This document shows, in pieces, positions 1 through 14,900 of a stretch of DNA of 64,000 bases; position 1 is the stretch's first letter, and every line of letters begins with the position of its first letter. A program made the position numbers and the translations under genes. The stretch covers positions 1,449,501-1,513,500 of the forward strand of contig JAGFBZ010002033.1 in NCBI GenBank assembly GCA_018398805.1. The letters run 5' to 3'. The notes beneath the pieces are model-generated. The model searched no databases. It saw only the letters and a list, made by a program, of their open reading frames with translations, and was not told the DNA's origin. This DNA comes from Hirundichthys speculiger (taxonomy: Eukaryota; Chordata; Actinopteri; Beloniformes; Exocoetidae).

Positions 1-1997
1 AAGAATTTCAAAACTTGAAACCTGTTTATTCGAGTCATCACTTCCTTACAGAACAAATTTTCAAACTTTTCCACAGAACCTTTTGTAGATTCAGGTGATT
101 AACTGAATTGTTGATTTGCACTCCAATTCTTTGCCACTGATGACAGCAGAGACCATGTTTAAGTTTCCCCAAAGTCTGAATCTTAAAACAATACAAGTAG
201 ATCAATGTGGGCTCTCAGTCTACTATTGTTTTTGCTACTTTAAGAAATAGTTTAATCATGTTGAAACCCCCAAAATTAACTCCATAATCAGAGCCCTGAT
301 TCAGTTGTAATGTGGCTTACAACTCTCAAATACCTGGGGCATTCGCATTTTAGGTATCACCATGGTGACCAGTGGGAAACCCTTGAGATCAGCACTGGGA
401 ATCTGGATGTGTTTATACTTAAACAGGAAGTGGAAGATTGGGGATTGTAGCTTTAGAAATCAGGAAAGCAATTATGGACGAGTGAGTGCAGATGTTTATG
501 TGCTAAACCAGTGACCATGAGTTTGTTCCACTTTTTTGAAAACAAGTTTCACGCTTTTGGTTACCAAGTTGTACAAAGATTAGGGTCCAGTGATGAAAGA
601 GGGGATTACTGCAGCCCCACAGATGCTGCATTAGCATCCACTTTAAAGCACAAAAGCACAGAATAATGAAGGGGAAGGCAGTCAGCTTCAGCCTTAAAAC
701 CTGAGCCTTAATATACAGTTTCTTTAATGAACAGGAACAAAGAAAACTAAACTTAATCAATGGTGGATTTCTAAGTTGGTATAAAAAGCTACACTATATC
801 AAAAAAATATGAATAAAAAAAGAAAATAACAAATTATCATCATAAATAAAAGCTATGGCATGTTTCAATGGCATCATATTCAAGTAATCTTGACAAAGTC
901 CCTGAAAGTGGTTCATGTAAACATTAGAGTCATTAACACAGACACAGAACCAACAGTTAAGAAGGCAGCAGCAATTCATATGTACAACACACAAGCAACG
1001 TCCACGTCTCCTTCACCTCGCTGGTCCAGTCACATCATTTCGTGTTTAACTCTGAGTGGTGCCACAGAAAATAAAACTTTACGATGAAAAGGCATGCATC
1101 TGTAAGAGAGCCACGTTTTCACCTGCGTGCGAGAAGGCTCTGCCACAGGGCTTGACTTTGGGGATGAAAGAGAAAGATGATGAGGGCGAAGACAGAGGGG
1201 GGAAAAAAAGAAAAACAGAATACTGCAGGAATGTTTGAGCTGCAGACTTCACCTGCTGTGCACAGAACAATGAATTCTTAGTCCCCTCTAAGGCCCTGTG
1301 TTGTGAGGAATACCCAAGAGGCCCTTTAACTCATCAATGTATAGAGATTTTCAGAAAAGAAAAAAAAAAATCCAATGACATGGAATCTTTGTGCCCTCCT
1401 GAGTCAGTGACAAACCTCAATTTTTCTCCCCATCTTTCTCAAATAATAGTTAAAAAAAAAAAAAAAGAAAAGAAATTACCTATTAGATGCATTACATTTT
1501 TTGGATTGAAATGAAAAAAAGATGTCAAGCAGCAAAATATACTTGTCACAGAGAGTTTCTGTTCTGTGCGCTTCTAAAATTGGCTCAGTGTTCACACACA
1601 ACTGAGAACAGGCACTGAATGAGGTGGGCGTTAGATCACACGGCTGCTTTCATCTCATTCACAGTGATGACAGTCTCATAATAAAAGCAGATTTAAAAAC
1701 TCAGTTCCAAATATGGCAGGATTGCTTCTGCGGCGCCTCACCATTTCATATGAGGCAGCGGAGCATTTGTCACGTCAGTGTGATGACTTCCACTGGGTCT
1801 GTCTTGCCTTTGGACCTCTGCTTACGTTTGAGGCGTCTCTTTGAGAGGGATGGGGGTGCTGGACAAAGTGAAGGCGTTGCAGTGCCGACGGAGAGAGAGA
1901 TGAGGTCTGTAAGTGGATGTTTTGGGGTAGGGAGTTGGGGCGGAAGCACTGCGGTGGACTCCCGTAGGGGGTTGTGTTCTCTCTCCGTCTCCTGGCG
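1..1997 (-). other. ccnjl: 3' UTR / downstream flank of ccnjl
   Basis: No convincing coding exon is visible here on either strand; the open frames are short and lack family resemblance. The region lies directly downstream of the ccnjl stop codon (minus strand) and probably holds its 3' UTR. A minus-strand AATAAA is present at 25-30 and could be a poly(A) signal, which would make a 3' UTR of nearly 2 kb. That length is inference. Confidence 0.4.
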
Positions 1998-4900
1998 TCA
2001 CCTGTCAAAACAGCCGGCTGCAAACGTGTGATGGGCCCCCAGGTAGCCCCCAGTGTATGCCATGCTCAGACAGTGTCGTGGTTCTCCAGCAAGTGCCATC
2101 TGCACTGAGAGGGGGCCCTGGAGTGGCAGCGCGCGAGCCCCTGGCTGGAGACCTGAGGTTATGCTGGAGTATGAAGGGAACGTTCCTCCAGGAGTGATAG
2201 AGGGAGCCCCAGTTAGCAATCCCATCCTGTGGGTCTGAAGGAAGTCCTGAGACATGTTCACCACAGGGGCCAAAGCCTGGGAATCAGCTAGTGCTTGTAG
2301 CTGGGACAAGGATGGGGAATACTGGGAAAGGTGTGGAAACCCATCTGGCTGATAGAGCAGCTGTGGTGTGGAAGACGTGGAGGAAGAGGAGGAGGCTGGT
2401 CGCTGGATAGATGACACTGGAGAGAGGTGAGAAGACTGGGACTGCAGAGACGAGGGCCGATGGGGAGGGGTGGATTTGGTTTTATTAGCCTCCTTCACGT
2501 CGTTGTCATGAGCTCTGTCATTATCAGAACAAAAAGGTTAATGTAAGTCATGTACTATATGTAAACCCAAAATTGGAGGATTACAACTAAGCCATGATTG
2601 ATTCTGGGTATGGAAATAATAGAATTCACAATTTAAGATGATTCCAGTCTATTAACAGGAGCAAAGATCACAAAGTATTATGTCTCCTAAATTATTAATG
2701 TCAACATCCTCATACAAATGCATAAATGAACACACACTGAGCCAGGATATTTGCAACTTAATTATAGTTGATAAAATGCACAGCTCTGAGCCCATCAGTC
2801 ACAATGTTCAGATGGGCAGGCTCTGCCAGTTTATACACATTTTAAGTCTCTACTGATTATTCAAATTTGGGTATTTTTCCTTTATTTTATTCAGACTTTT
2901 ATCTCTTCTATTGGGAGGCTTGTAACAGTAAGTATTAATCCCCCAGGGGAATTAAAGTAATTTCCGATTAGAACAACAAGCATCTTAAAATCCAAATTCA
3001 TGGCAATCAGAAAGGTATAAAGATGTGCACCTAAATCCAGCATATTTGGAGTTCACCATCATACAAACCTCCCTTTTTGCAAGACCTTTTTGTCTCTATT
3101 TGTGTGTGTTGGTGTGTCCCTTACAGCAGCATGAGCTCGATGCACTGGGTGAGGTGATCCCAGGTGTAGCCTGTTAGGAGATGCAGGGCTGTTGTCCAGC
3201 TTGGGGAAATCTGAAGGCAAATACGTGATGCAGCCACGCATGCAGCTGCAACCTGGGAAGGTCTGAAACTCAGGAAGGCATGATCTATTGGAATAAAAAA
3301 AAAAAAAAAAAGCCTGGTTAATTATTTAATCAAACATCACCCCAAAAAAATCAATCTATTTAGGCCTGAAAGCTATGGGGAAATGTTAAGTTCTGGTCCC
3401 CAACCTCGTCGTAAACTCACCCTGCAGTGAAACCTCCAGGAAGTAATGAGTGTATTTGTCCATGAAAGCCTTGGTCTTGGAGAGGGAGGATAGGGGCCAG
3501 CCATTGTAAAGGTCGCCCTCCTGCACTGCGGCATGGAGGTAGTAGTCAATAAAGTGGGCGGGCGTGGGCATGCACAGATTCCAGCCAAAAGTCTCCAGCA
3601 GCAGAAGCTCCATTTTGATCAGATCCCTCTTGTTGAGAACAAGGTTCAAGCTGCACATAAAGCCAAGAGAGTTCAGCTGCTCCAGTTTAGGAACCCTGTC
3701 CTCCTTCTCCTCAAATTTACCTGAAAAGAATCAGGGACATGGAGGTGAGACTAAATACTGACAATATATTTCATGTCCCGGAGCCACAAAGTCAGGTTAT
3801 GCAGTTTAGATATCAGAGTAAAAAAAATTAGAGACAAAAATACTTTTGGAATGAGCATGTGCTTCTTAGCTCTAATATACTGAGAAAGATTTTGAGCAAC
3901 AATGCAGAAAGATGCTGCCTTGAGTAAATGTAATATTTGCAGAACTATAAACATCAGTTAGATTGAGCAAATGTACAGCAAACAAATAAAATAAAAGTAA
4001 TTAATTTAGCCAATTATGTTCAAACAAATTAAAATAAATTCGAGTCAATAAAATAGAAGGCTACACAGCTTCTGTTTTATGACTAAAAATAAAAAGGTTA
4101 TAAAAAGATTATTACATATATGTTTACAGACTAGAACAGATTAGCGAAAATTAATAGAATAAAAAAAAGAAAAAGAAAATAAAAACAGTTTGAATTTTTA
4201 TGCCTGCATCTAAAATTAAAATTTCAACATGAAATGTTGGATTTGACCTGCTATTTTTCTTTAGAGATTACCATCCTGCGCAACAGGTTTATGATCAGCT
4301 TTAAAGCAGCTTACTCCAGTTTCCACAAAACAAAACAAGTGATGACAAAACATAAGCAATTACGTTGAATACTTTAGGACATCTGGCCATAAAAGAAAGC
4401 ATTACACTAATAAAAGAAAGAAAGCAAAAATAGGGGTTGAGAAAGACCCTCTTTCAGTGGATTATAAAACCCTCATGCTTTCTGGGAAAAACACCCATCA
4501 ATTGGATCTCTAACATTTCAGCATCTCTGCTTCAGCCAAGAACGCACAGACATCAGAGCAGTGTCATTATGGCGAGCCCCCTCCCCATCCAAAGACGTAC
4601 TCTTTTCCATAGCAACAGCCCTGAGGCCTCATGGGTCTATGTGACCAATGAAGAGGGGTGTTTCTGCCTTTAATCCAGGGTTCCAAGAGGCCTCACTCAA
4701 ACATTAAGAATGAGGGTGAAGAGGGTGTCAGATTACTCTGATACAGGAGTCCTGTGAACTACAGGAAGCTTTTAGTGGAGAAAAAAAAGATCAGGGCCCA
4801 AACAGGTCTAGATTTTAAGGCTCATATGAATAACTTAAAAAAAATAAAAAGATAAAGACAACTGATAAGTTTAATTTTTTAAAAAGGTAGAAAAAAGAAG

Positions 4901-7900
4901 GAAAGACATTTTCTACCAACCACACTCTTAGGGACACCTCTCTACAGGCAAATAATAGAGCAGTAAATTGCTGAGGGAACAAAGTGTCTTCAAAAGAGCA
5001 AAACACTATACATTTATAAATCCGTTCAATGTCCTTGTAGAAGCTGGTTACAACATTGTAACTGGAAAATGCTTAAAGTTAAAATGCCAATGCAATCCAA
5101 ATGCACAGAAGTTAATAATTGTTTCTCAAAGAACATAAAACTGGTTACATAAACAAATTTGCTCAAAAAAAATGGGGCCTTCACTATTAATTTAAAGTGA
5201 AATACACAATACAACAATATGTGTACACGCATAATGAAGCCGACTGCCTAAGTGCTTCTTTATCAGTACAGTAGAATTATTTGGCAATATATCCCCTTGC
5301 TAGAATTAAAAAGTCTTGCTGGGTACAAGAAAAACTTTCAGCTGGGTTAATCTACTAATGTAAACCATGGCAATGAAACACTCTAGACAGGGGTTTTATT
5401 GACATTGCCAGGCTATAGTTAGAAGTGAATACTCCCACTAACAACTGTCTGAGTTGCAACAGCTTTGGCTATTGTCATTGCCTTTGATGCACTTCATTTA
5501 TCCCTTTATGCCCATGTCTAGTGGAGCGTCTTCCCTCAGAGTGCAAGTTTTATCACTGATGTTGCGACCCATCATTAAGCAAAGAAAGAGGATGGCTGAA
5601 GGCGGGGGAGGTCCCTGCAGCCCAATGTGCCAGGAGGTGGGGGTGAGGGAGTAATTAGCACAGAGACAGTAATGGCGTCTCTCCAGCAAAACAGGAAGCA
5701 CAATGACAAACAGGGCTTTTTACAGCCACCAGGGCTTGTTCTGTAACCCAGTCCACACTTGTCCCATTCTCTGGCCCTCATATCCTTTGGCTCAGTGCTC
5801 CGTCTTCTGCTAGACTGCTATGTCCACACAGACGCAGCCATAAAAAGCCATCAATGCCCCCCAATCTCCGCACAACACCAGGCTCTTTGATCTTGAGAGA
5901 CGTAGCGCAAGTCAGTCTCCTTATTGTGCTCTGTGATTATTCCTTTGTTTTTTAACTGTGGGTCACCAGACAAATGAGAAATATGGATGCTAAAACACTT
6001 TAAAAATAAACCAGAGATGCCACGTTGGGAATGTACAGGAAGTCCTGTATATATTACAGCCTGTGTGTTAAAAGATGCCACATCATGTAAATGAGAGGGC
6101 ACTGCAGGGTTTTTGTTGTTGTTGTTGCTGTAACTGTGCAACAAAAAAATGAAGATAATTATATATATATATATAAAAAAAACAGAACTCTTACCAACAC
6201 ATTTTCAGTGGCTGTCAGATATTCTTTAGTTCACACGATCCTGCCTGGTGCACACATGGTAACACATATGAAAATGGACATCACTTGCCCATCCGAACTG
6301 AGCTACATATCAATGCTTGATAAGCTATCCAGCTGAACATTTTTTTTTAAATCATTATTATTAAATGTGTGTTTCATTTCCTTCACAGTCACACTACTGC
6401 AACAAGCCCAAACAACAGCATCTCCTATCCGTTTACTGTTGTCTGAGCGCAGCCTGAGAGAGATGGTGCATTCCTCTCCTGTGAGTTCAGCCTACCTGGA
6501 ATGCAGGCAGCTAACTGATCCTATCTCGTTTCAGCAGCAGAAGAGTTGAACGGTAAAAAATAAACTTCCTTTTCATCTTCAACAACTACTTTAACAGAGC
6601 AACTGCAAGACACCTAACCTTTCTCACAGCATCCAAGAGATGGGCATGAGAAGAGGTTGAGTAAACAGACCCAAGACAGAGGTCACAGAGAGGTAAGGCC
6701 AGGATGCAGCGCCTCCTCCCAGGTGTGCCGTTTGTCAAATAGGTGGAGGAGGTAGAGATGGGTTCTAGGTGATAGCGGTTGCTACGAAATTTGAGAGAGC
6801 TTCTCTGATATACAGAAAATTCTTCACTTCTAAAAAATCAAAAAACTTAAAATCAGTCCACAGAGGAGGAAAAAAAAACTTAGAGCAATTTTGGGGGTTT
6901 AAAAGACAGACTTAGAGCTAATACCACATCTGATTCTATCTTTTATTCCCACAGAACTGCTCAATCACAGCATGAAGCAGATTTAAATGAACAAAAGTCA
7001 ATTAATTAAAAACTGCTGAGGAATTGGGGGGTGGGGAGCAAAAAAAAAAAAAGGAAACACACACGCGCACACACACACATACAGTATCAACAATTACTTG
7101 GGTGTCTGAGAAATTCTTAAAAACTACTGGAAGAAAAAGAAAAAAAATCAATCACGCACATCTAAAACTACAAGAAGATATCTGGGACATTAAGTGAACT
7201 AAATACATAACTCATTTTTATACCGTAGTTCTGTACTTAACTAATAGAGATAAGTTACATTCTGCTTTTTTGAAAGATGTTAATTTATTTGACAAAAATT
7301 CGTAAAAGGCTACGCTACCTCAGAAAGTTGATTCTGGGATAACATGACCTCAGTGACCTCTAACTTATTTAGGTTCACAATTTCATTTTGGGCTTTAACA
7401 ACCAGGTAGAAGTACATTATATATGTCCCAAACATGCAATGCTGGAACAGAGCTTTACGCATTAACACATCTACAAAACTGGACAGATGTTGATACATTT
7501 TAGAAAAAGGATTTGTTACTTGCCATCACTCAGTCAAGAAGGAAGACGATTTATATACGTGAAGTATTTAATTTCAATTTCAAATTTCTTCATTATCTTC
7601 CATCTTGACAGCGATGAAGGAATTCTCCTCAACTCTTTCGTCTTTTAATTTCAAGTCTGCCTCTTATTGGGAGCGGGAAATTGGTCACAGCTCCATCACA
7701 GAATCTTTGTGTTTTCACCCCAGGTCCTTGTGGCTCTCACAATGTGGGCCCAAGCTGACCTCTGACCCACATTGCTGAATGCTCTGGTGACCAGGGAGAA
7801 TCCTAGAAACCTCTGCCCTATGCATATATGTATGTCAGATTGAGGCTGGATTTGAGGGGGGTTTCATTGACTGAGACGTATGGTGCATTGCCCTGTTAGT

Positions 7901-9331
7901 GGTGACATGGGAGCATGTGGGCAAACATGTCTTTGAGCATTACACAAGAGGAAACTGAATTTCAAAACTGCAACATTTCTGCTGTAGTTTTGTGAATTAC
8001 ACATTCAAAAACATAAATAGTGGTAATAAATCATAGTATTTACTTTAGTACTACATATAGTTCATTTAATTGTATGAGCCACACACAGCAATAGCTCTAA
8101 CAGAATTACTGTCAAACCTCTCAAAGTGGGATGAAGGAGCAAGACGTTTCCCTATTAAGCTACATTCAGGGCACCATGCTGGGTGGTTCAGCTCCAGCAT
8201 GTTCCAGTTTTGCAGGCCACCACCTCTCTGTTCCTCTACCCTGTTTAACATCAGCAGCCAACCTGCCTTTGAAGTACCGCTCCGCTCATTTCCCAATCCC
8301 CCAGAGTTGTGGGGCTGCTTTTACGGGCTGCCCTGTCCCAGGACTGGCTCACTCTTCCTGACCCTGACAAGGTGAGGGAACGAGGAGGAAACTGAGCCAG
8401 CAGCAGAAGGTAAATGGACACCACCAGAACCCTTTTAAATAGCTGTGTGGCAGCAACACTGGTGAGTTCTCTACTGGGAATTCTCCAGTGGATTAGACCT
8501 CAAGGTGGATCTTAATGAGGTGACTGCAGGAAAAGAATCCATAGGTTTATCACATGGTCGTCATGGCAACCATGTCCACTTATAGCAACGTTAGCTCATG
8601 TCGAGCCTACCATAGAGACACAAACACACTCCTGCTCACACAACAACCTCCACGCCTGAGAGTGTGCTCCCCTCCCCCTCTCTGGGAAGGGGCTGGCTGG
8701 CTGTCCTGCTTGCATTGACTGGCTTTTGTTTGAGGCCTGACTCGGAGAACATATGGCAGGTGCCCCTCAAAACACAGTTCCTCTCCACCCCCGGGCTCTG
8801 AGGCCTATGTATATGCAATCTGTAGTCAACATGACTGCGCTTCTTGTGCTCAAACATTTTAGCAGGATGTTCTTCTTTTTGTTCTTGCTGAAGACCCTTT
8901 GCTGAATCAGGCTCGCTAAATATGCGTAATTTAATTTCAGCAAATACTTGCTACAGAGATGCTACAACTCTGCCAATACAATTCAATGTTAAGACAGAAA
9001 AGCACAAAAAACAAGCTATGTGAAACATCTGCTGCGGGACAAGCCCATGACATTTTTCTTTGTACAGATAAATGGCAAAGAAATATCAATGATGTCTTTT
9101 ATGATAACAAATAGTTGTAGTGTGTAGAGATCTGTCTTTGGCTCAGAACTGCCAGGAAGACTGATGTGATCACTGCAGCACTCAGGGAAATGCAACACAA
9201 TAGGAACTCTGTGGCTGTTGACTGACTTTCAAATGCTGATGATCTCCTTTAATGCAAACAGAACACCCCAGGATTCTGGTGCTCCAATTAACTGGGCTCT
9301 ATAGAAAGTGTTATGTCTCCAAATATATATA

Positions 9332-9413
<82 letters not shown>

Positions 9414-11954
9414 CACACACGCACACACAGACAATATCTCGCTCTTGTAAAGGAAGAGCAGTTTATCTGTAAGCACACACAAGTGCCCACAAAAACATAC
9501 ATACAATGGAGTAACAGGATTAAGTATTTACTGCTGAGAGGCACAAAAGAGGCACAGATTAATTAACCAAGTGGGGAAGCCAGGAAAGTTGAAAGAAAGA
9601 CAATAGTGTGTGTCAAAAGGAAGCAGTGAGATTGAGGAGGCTGTTCAATAACTAGGCCAGATTCCATAGCACCTCAAGACTGATGAAAACCCAAGTCAAC
9701 TTTGAATCAAACACCCTTTCAAGTCTTCATCAATCATGACAGAGACTCCCCTGAGAGACGGAGGAGTCTGATGCAGGAGAACAGAGAGGAGAGTCCCACT
9801 AACTGCAAGCCAAAATCAAAAGATTCAATAAAAAAAATATCTGACTAATCTATTAGAAGTTTAAAGAATAACCTCTGTCAGGTTGGAATGATAATACATG
9901 TGGTATTTCGCTAAATGAACAAACTTAAAAAGCTATTTTTTGACTTTCATGAGATTGCTTTTAGATAAAACCTCATCAAAGTCTCAAATCACACCACCGC
10001 TTGAATGTATCCACATATGAGAGAGGGAGAAAGAAAGAGGTCTCCCAAGTGAACAAGCTCTTTTCCAGACCTCTACTTTAATAGCATCATTAGTCTAATT
10101 ATCCATGATGCCAAAAGGTTGCATTAAAGCATAGCAAACCCTACAGTCTGTTAATCACCACATAGACATAGAGACACTAATAACGATGCAAACTGCACCA
10201 TGCATCAGCAGGAAAGACTGAACACCACACCAGTTTCACACAAAGAAACAGCATGTAGACAGGCCCACTGGCTGCAAATCTGACTGACACCACTTGTGTT
10301 AAACTATTTTGGCTTGCGAAAGGATGCAACTCCAGCCACAGAATAACACAACTCCAATTCCAAAAATGCTGGGACACTGCGTAAAACAAATAAAAACACA
10401 ATGCAATGATTTTCAAATCTCACACACACATTTATATGTCAGATGATGAAACAGACATTTTAACCATTTCATAGAAAATATTAGCACATTTTGACTTTGA
10501 TGGGCAGCAACATATTGTGGAAAAAGTTAGAACAGGGGCAACTAAGGCTGCAAAAGTAACTGATGCAAATCAAAAACAAATGGAGGAGCATTTGACAGGT
10601 CACTAACGTGACTGGGGATAGAAGGAGCACTTCAGAGAGGCTGAGTTTCTCGAAAAGAGAGATAGGCAGATTCACGAATCTGTGGCAAAGAGCGTCTAAA
10701 AATTGTGGAACAATTTCAGAAAAATGTTCAATGTAAAATTGCAAAGACTTTGAAGATCCCACCATCTACAGTACATAAATTCATCAAAAGATACAGAGAA
10801 TCAGGAGGAGTCTCTGTGTGCAGGGAACAAGCTGAAGATCAAAACTAGATGCGCATGAACTTTGAGCCCTCAGGCTTCAATGCATTAAAAACACACATGA
10901 TTCTCTACTGGACATCCCTGCATGAGCTAAGGAACACTCAGAAATCACTGTGTGAACACACTTCACCGTCCAATCCACAAATGCAAGTTAAAGCTGCATC
11001 ATGCAAAGAAAGAGCCATATGTGAACATAGTCCAGAAACTCTGCCATGTGCTCCGGGCCAAAGCTCATTTAAAATGGTCTGAGGCAAAATGGAAAACTGT
11101 TCTGTGATCAGATGATGATTGATCTGTCTTCGTATTTTTCTCTGCTACTGGGAGAACAATAATTTTCTTCAACATCTTGAAAAACAACTGATGCTCAACA
11201 TTTACAAGTGCTTTGCATATTCCAGAAAGACGATTCTAAACCACATACGACATCCATAATGACAGCATTGTTTCACAGGAGAAGAGTCCAGGTGCTGAAC
11301 TGGTCTGCAGTCCAGACCTTTAACCAACAGAAAACATTTGGAGCATCATAAAAAAGAAAAATCCAGCAATGAAGGCCCAGGACTGTGGAGCAGCTACAAT
11401 CCTGCAGACGAAAATGGGACCACATTCTTCTCCTAAAACTCCAGCAACTAGTCTCCCCACTTCACAGACAGTTGTTAAAAGAAGAGGGGATGTTACACAA
11501 TGGTAAACATCAGCCTGGCCCAACTTTTTTGGGATGTGTTGCCACCATCAAAGTTGAAAAGAGATAATATTTTCCATGAAATGTCTCAGTTTCAACATCC
11601 GATATGTTCAAAGTCACTGCATTCTGTTTTTGTATTATAGCAACTTTTCTGGAACTGGGGTTGTACTTGCATATTATTGCTTTTTGTTGAATCTGATTAC
11701 AGTAGGAAAACACATTTGATTCAAGGACATTTTGACTTTGGAAGATGTGACACTTTATCTCCAACTGACAGAAGCCGTCCAAGAGATCATATTACAGCCA
11801 CAATCAAAAGCATAGATAAAGTTCTGCACACATAAGCATAATTCCCAACAGTTACTTCTCATACAATTGCACAACCATTTAACCCCATTAGACATGTCAT
11901 TGGGAAACCAACATTTCAGCCAGCAACAATTGTGATCAGTATAGCAAATGTTTT

Positions 11955-11987
<33 letters not shown>

Positions 11988-14900
11988 TGGGGTTGTTTTA
12001 GTGTCACTCAAATTAGCCTTGTAGCAGGAAGTGTCTTACCTTTTGCCATCTGTGCATAAACCACAACTTATTTTAGTTTAACAGATTTTCACTGAGGCTC
12101 TTATGTATTTACAGATAAAATGAAAGTGGTTTTCATGATGCTAACACAAACCATTGAACTTCTCTGAATCTAAAAGTGAAAGTTAAAGATGAGACCTTAC
12201 TGTAAAAAAGCTATTGATAATACAAGAAGCATGCAGCTGTATTTTTAGAAGGTGCTGAAAGATCACTTCTGAACTTACTAGCTAGCAGCAAGCAGGAGAG
12301 GGCAATGACATAGAGCTGTTTGACAGCCACATCATAGTGGTCCATGAACAAGTCCAGCAGGTAGACAGCCAGATGACGTGCTGTAGGACATAGCTGATAG
12401 CGGTTACTCAGAATAGCCAACAAGTCCGCAAAATATCGTCGCATGCCAATCTGCGGAGAGTGGGCCCGGTAGACCGGCAGCTTCAGCTCCTGGAGATGGA
12501 AAAGAGAAGAGAGATGGAGGGGGGTATAAACCATAGGGGGTGAGAAGGGCAGGTTGGGCAGGAAGATGTGACGAAGAAGCATGGGGGTTGTAAGAAATAT
12601 GCATAATAATAGTGAGCCATGCATGTATCAAGCTGACTGAGTTTAACTGTCCAGTTGAGTTGATGCAAGACTAAAATACTCATAAAACAGAGAACCTCCG
12701 GTTAATGTTGAAATGATTTGGCCTCATTGGACTGAATCATGATTTCTGCAGAGAACTCGAGCTAATTTGGGTCATTGCAGGGGTCTGTGAACAATGGGGT
12801 GAGGGAGGGTGTGTGTGTGTGTGGTTTGGGGAGGGGATCGTCTTCCTCTAGTCGAGTTCAGCAGCAGATAGGATTAAGTTTCACCCCTAACACATCTCCT
12901 ATTCATGTTCAATTAGCTGTATTTGTTTCAAAGTGGAAAGGAGACACTCGGGGGCATTAGCACAGAATCAGCCTTTGGTATCTTCTTAAATCAAAAAAAA
13001 AAAAAAAAAAAGTGCTGTAAGTTCCATTCCATCAAGAAAAAAAAAACATTTAAAAATGCAAGTACAACCTAACAGAATAGATTTTTTCTCTTTTAAGCCG
13101 CTTACACTCAAATATTTTTTAAAAATATTTTTCTTTCTATATATCTGAGTAAAAACTACAGACTTGGTATTTAATGAGAGATCGAGGATTGGTAGATTAA
13201 TCTCCTTAGGGTCTGCGAGGGGTCCTCAAAATAAAGAAAAAACAGAAAATCTCCAAAATCATGCCAAGACTAATATGTTGGCAAACATGTAAAGTCCACA
13301 TGGATTTTAAAAGTCATGTACTTTAAAACAGCACAGATTAGTACCTCCACCCCGGTTGGAACTGTTTTTTGGATCAAAAATAAAATAAAGATTATTGAGA
13401 ATAAATAAATATAAATTGGATTAGCTGAGAAAGAAAACAATTATTAGTTTCAGCCAAAACACATTACGAGATAAGCTGCCAGAAATACACGTTATACTCA
13501 ATACAATTTGTTTTAAGGAGAAAACTATCTACACAGTCAGGGTTATTCAGACTGTTAAGGATTTATTTTGAGCACAACTGCAGCAATGGCGATGCTCAGA
13601 TTGACACTTCAATGGAATCTAAAAATAAACAGCAACCCCTCCCACATCAACCTATAGCAGCATCAGCCCCGGTACCACGACCCGCCATATCAACCTATCC
13701 TCCCCAAACTCTCCTCTACTCTGCTGCTCCTGCCTCTGGTCCATCTGTCTGTCTGGGGGTGCAAGGGCAGCAGGAAGAAGGGGGGTAGAGGGGTGGAGTG
13801 GAAGAAGGGAGGAGGCTGCTGGAGTCTGTAGGGGCATTAGGGGGGCCTGTGTGAGGCAGAGAGGTGCCTTTGTGGGGGATCCGTACCATAATTAAGGATT
13901 CCACAGCTGCCTACTGATTTGCATGTCTGATAATTTGCCACATGCTACACACCACCGCTATCTCCCACATCAGGGCATTATCACTGCAGCAAACGTCATT
14001 AAGGCTGGATGAAACGGTGGGGGTGCAGGCGCCATGCAGGAGATCTGAACACTGTGTCTCTGATACTGATTTCACCAGCCTTTCCGACAGCAAATTCACT
14101 GCATTTAGAGATTACACGTTCCTGAAACATCCAGCCACTCCACTCATCTTTGGGTTTTTCAAGGCTGAAAACTGAAAGCTTTCCCTCCTTCTTACTTTGG
14201 CAAAAATGGCTTTAATGCAAATGTCATCAAATTATAATAATGAAAAGAAGCAAATAACTAATATCTAAAAATCTGCATTGTTTTTACTGACAATAGATTG
14301 AATTTAATTAAATTCTCAACTCAGCTTGTGCTTGGAGCAAACTTGCAGAAAATTTGGTTTCAAAAGGTCTGTTTCAGCCTTTTGGTAAATGTTATTTTGG
14401 AGTAATCGTTCAAATAAACACAGTAAAAATTTATGAATCCAATTTAATCAAACTTTTATTTCAGCTATCTCCTTTAAAGTACCCCCCCACATTAAACTTA
14501 AACATCATATTTGAGCTATCATTTGCCCTTTTATTGAAAAATGCTGGATAAGTAAAATCAGCACTATACCATATTTATCTAACCACACAATGTTTCCATA
14601 ACCACATTTTACAGGCTGCATAAAAGAGTCAATTTAGAATTATCTTACATCTAAAAAGGAGCTCCACGACAACTGTCGTCATGAGTTCAAGACCACATTT
14701 CCATTCATACAGCAGTGTATGAAAAGGTTTTTCAGAAAAGCCCTTCAGTATGTTAACGCATCATAAGGCGAACAGTCAAAAGATGCTTAGATCAAGGGAA
14801 AACCCCTGAGAGGAGCAACCTGGCTGTTGACTGAGATGATAGAAAGAAAAAAAAAAGACAGGTTTAAGTCAGCTGTAAGTCTTAAATGAACACTACAATG

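Larger units (their letters stand above)
3721..12278 (-). other. Large ccnjl intron
   Basis: This 8.6-kb intron lies between the two exons carrying the first half of the cyclin box. It ends cleanly at an acceptor at 3721-3722 and a GTAAGT donor at 12273-12278. It is mostly AT-rich and holds a (TG/TA)n microsatellite near 9.3-9.4 kb, a dead Tc1-like transposon at 10.35-11.67 kb, and a poly-A run of about 38 bases near 11.95 kb. The other open frames inside it (for example near 5.5-5.8 kb and 8.07-8.37 kb) show no recognisable domain. Confidence 0.8.

Noticed and set aside
1624..2238. Plus-strand frames overlapping the ccnjl last exon and 3' UTR
   Set aside because: They lack family resemblance, and the opposite strand has the conserved cyclin J-like tail.
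9229..9544. Minus-strand frames of 65-77 codons
   Set aside because: They read through the (TA)n/(TG)n microsatellite, giving Tyr-Ile repeats only.
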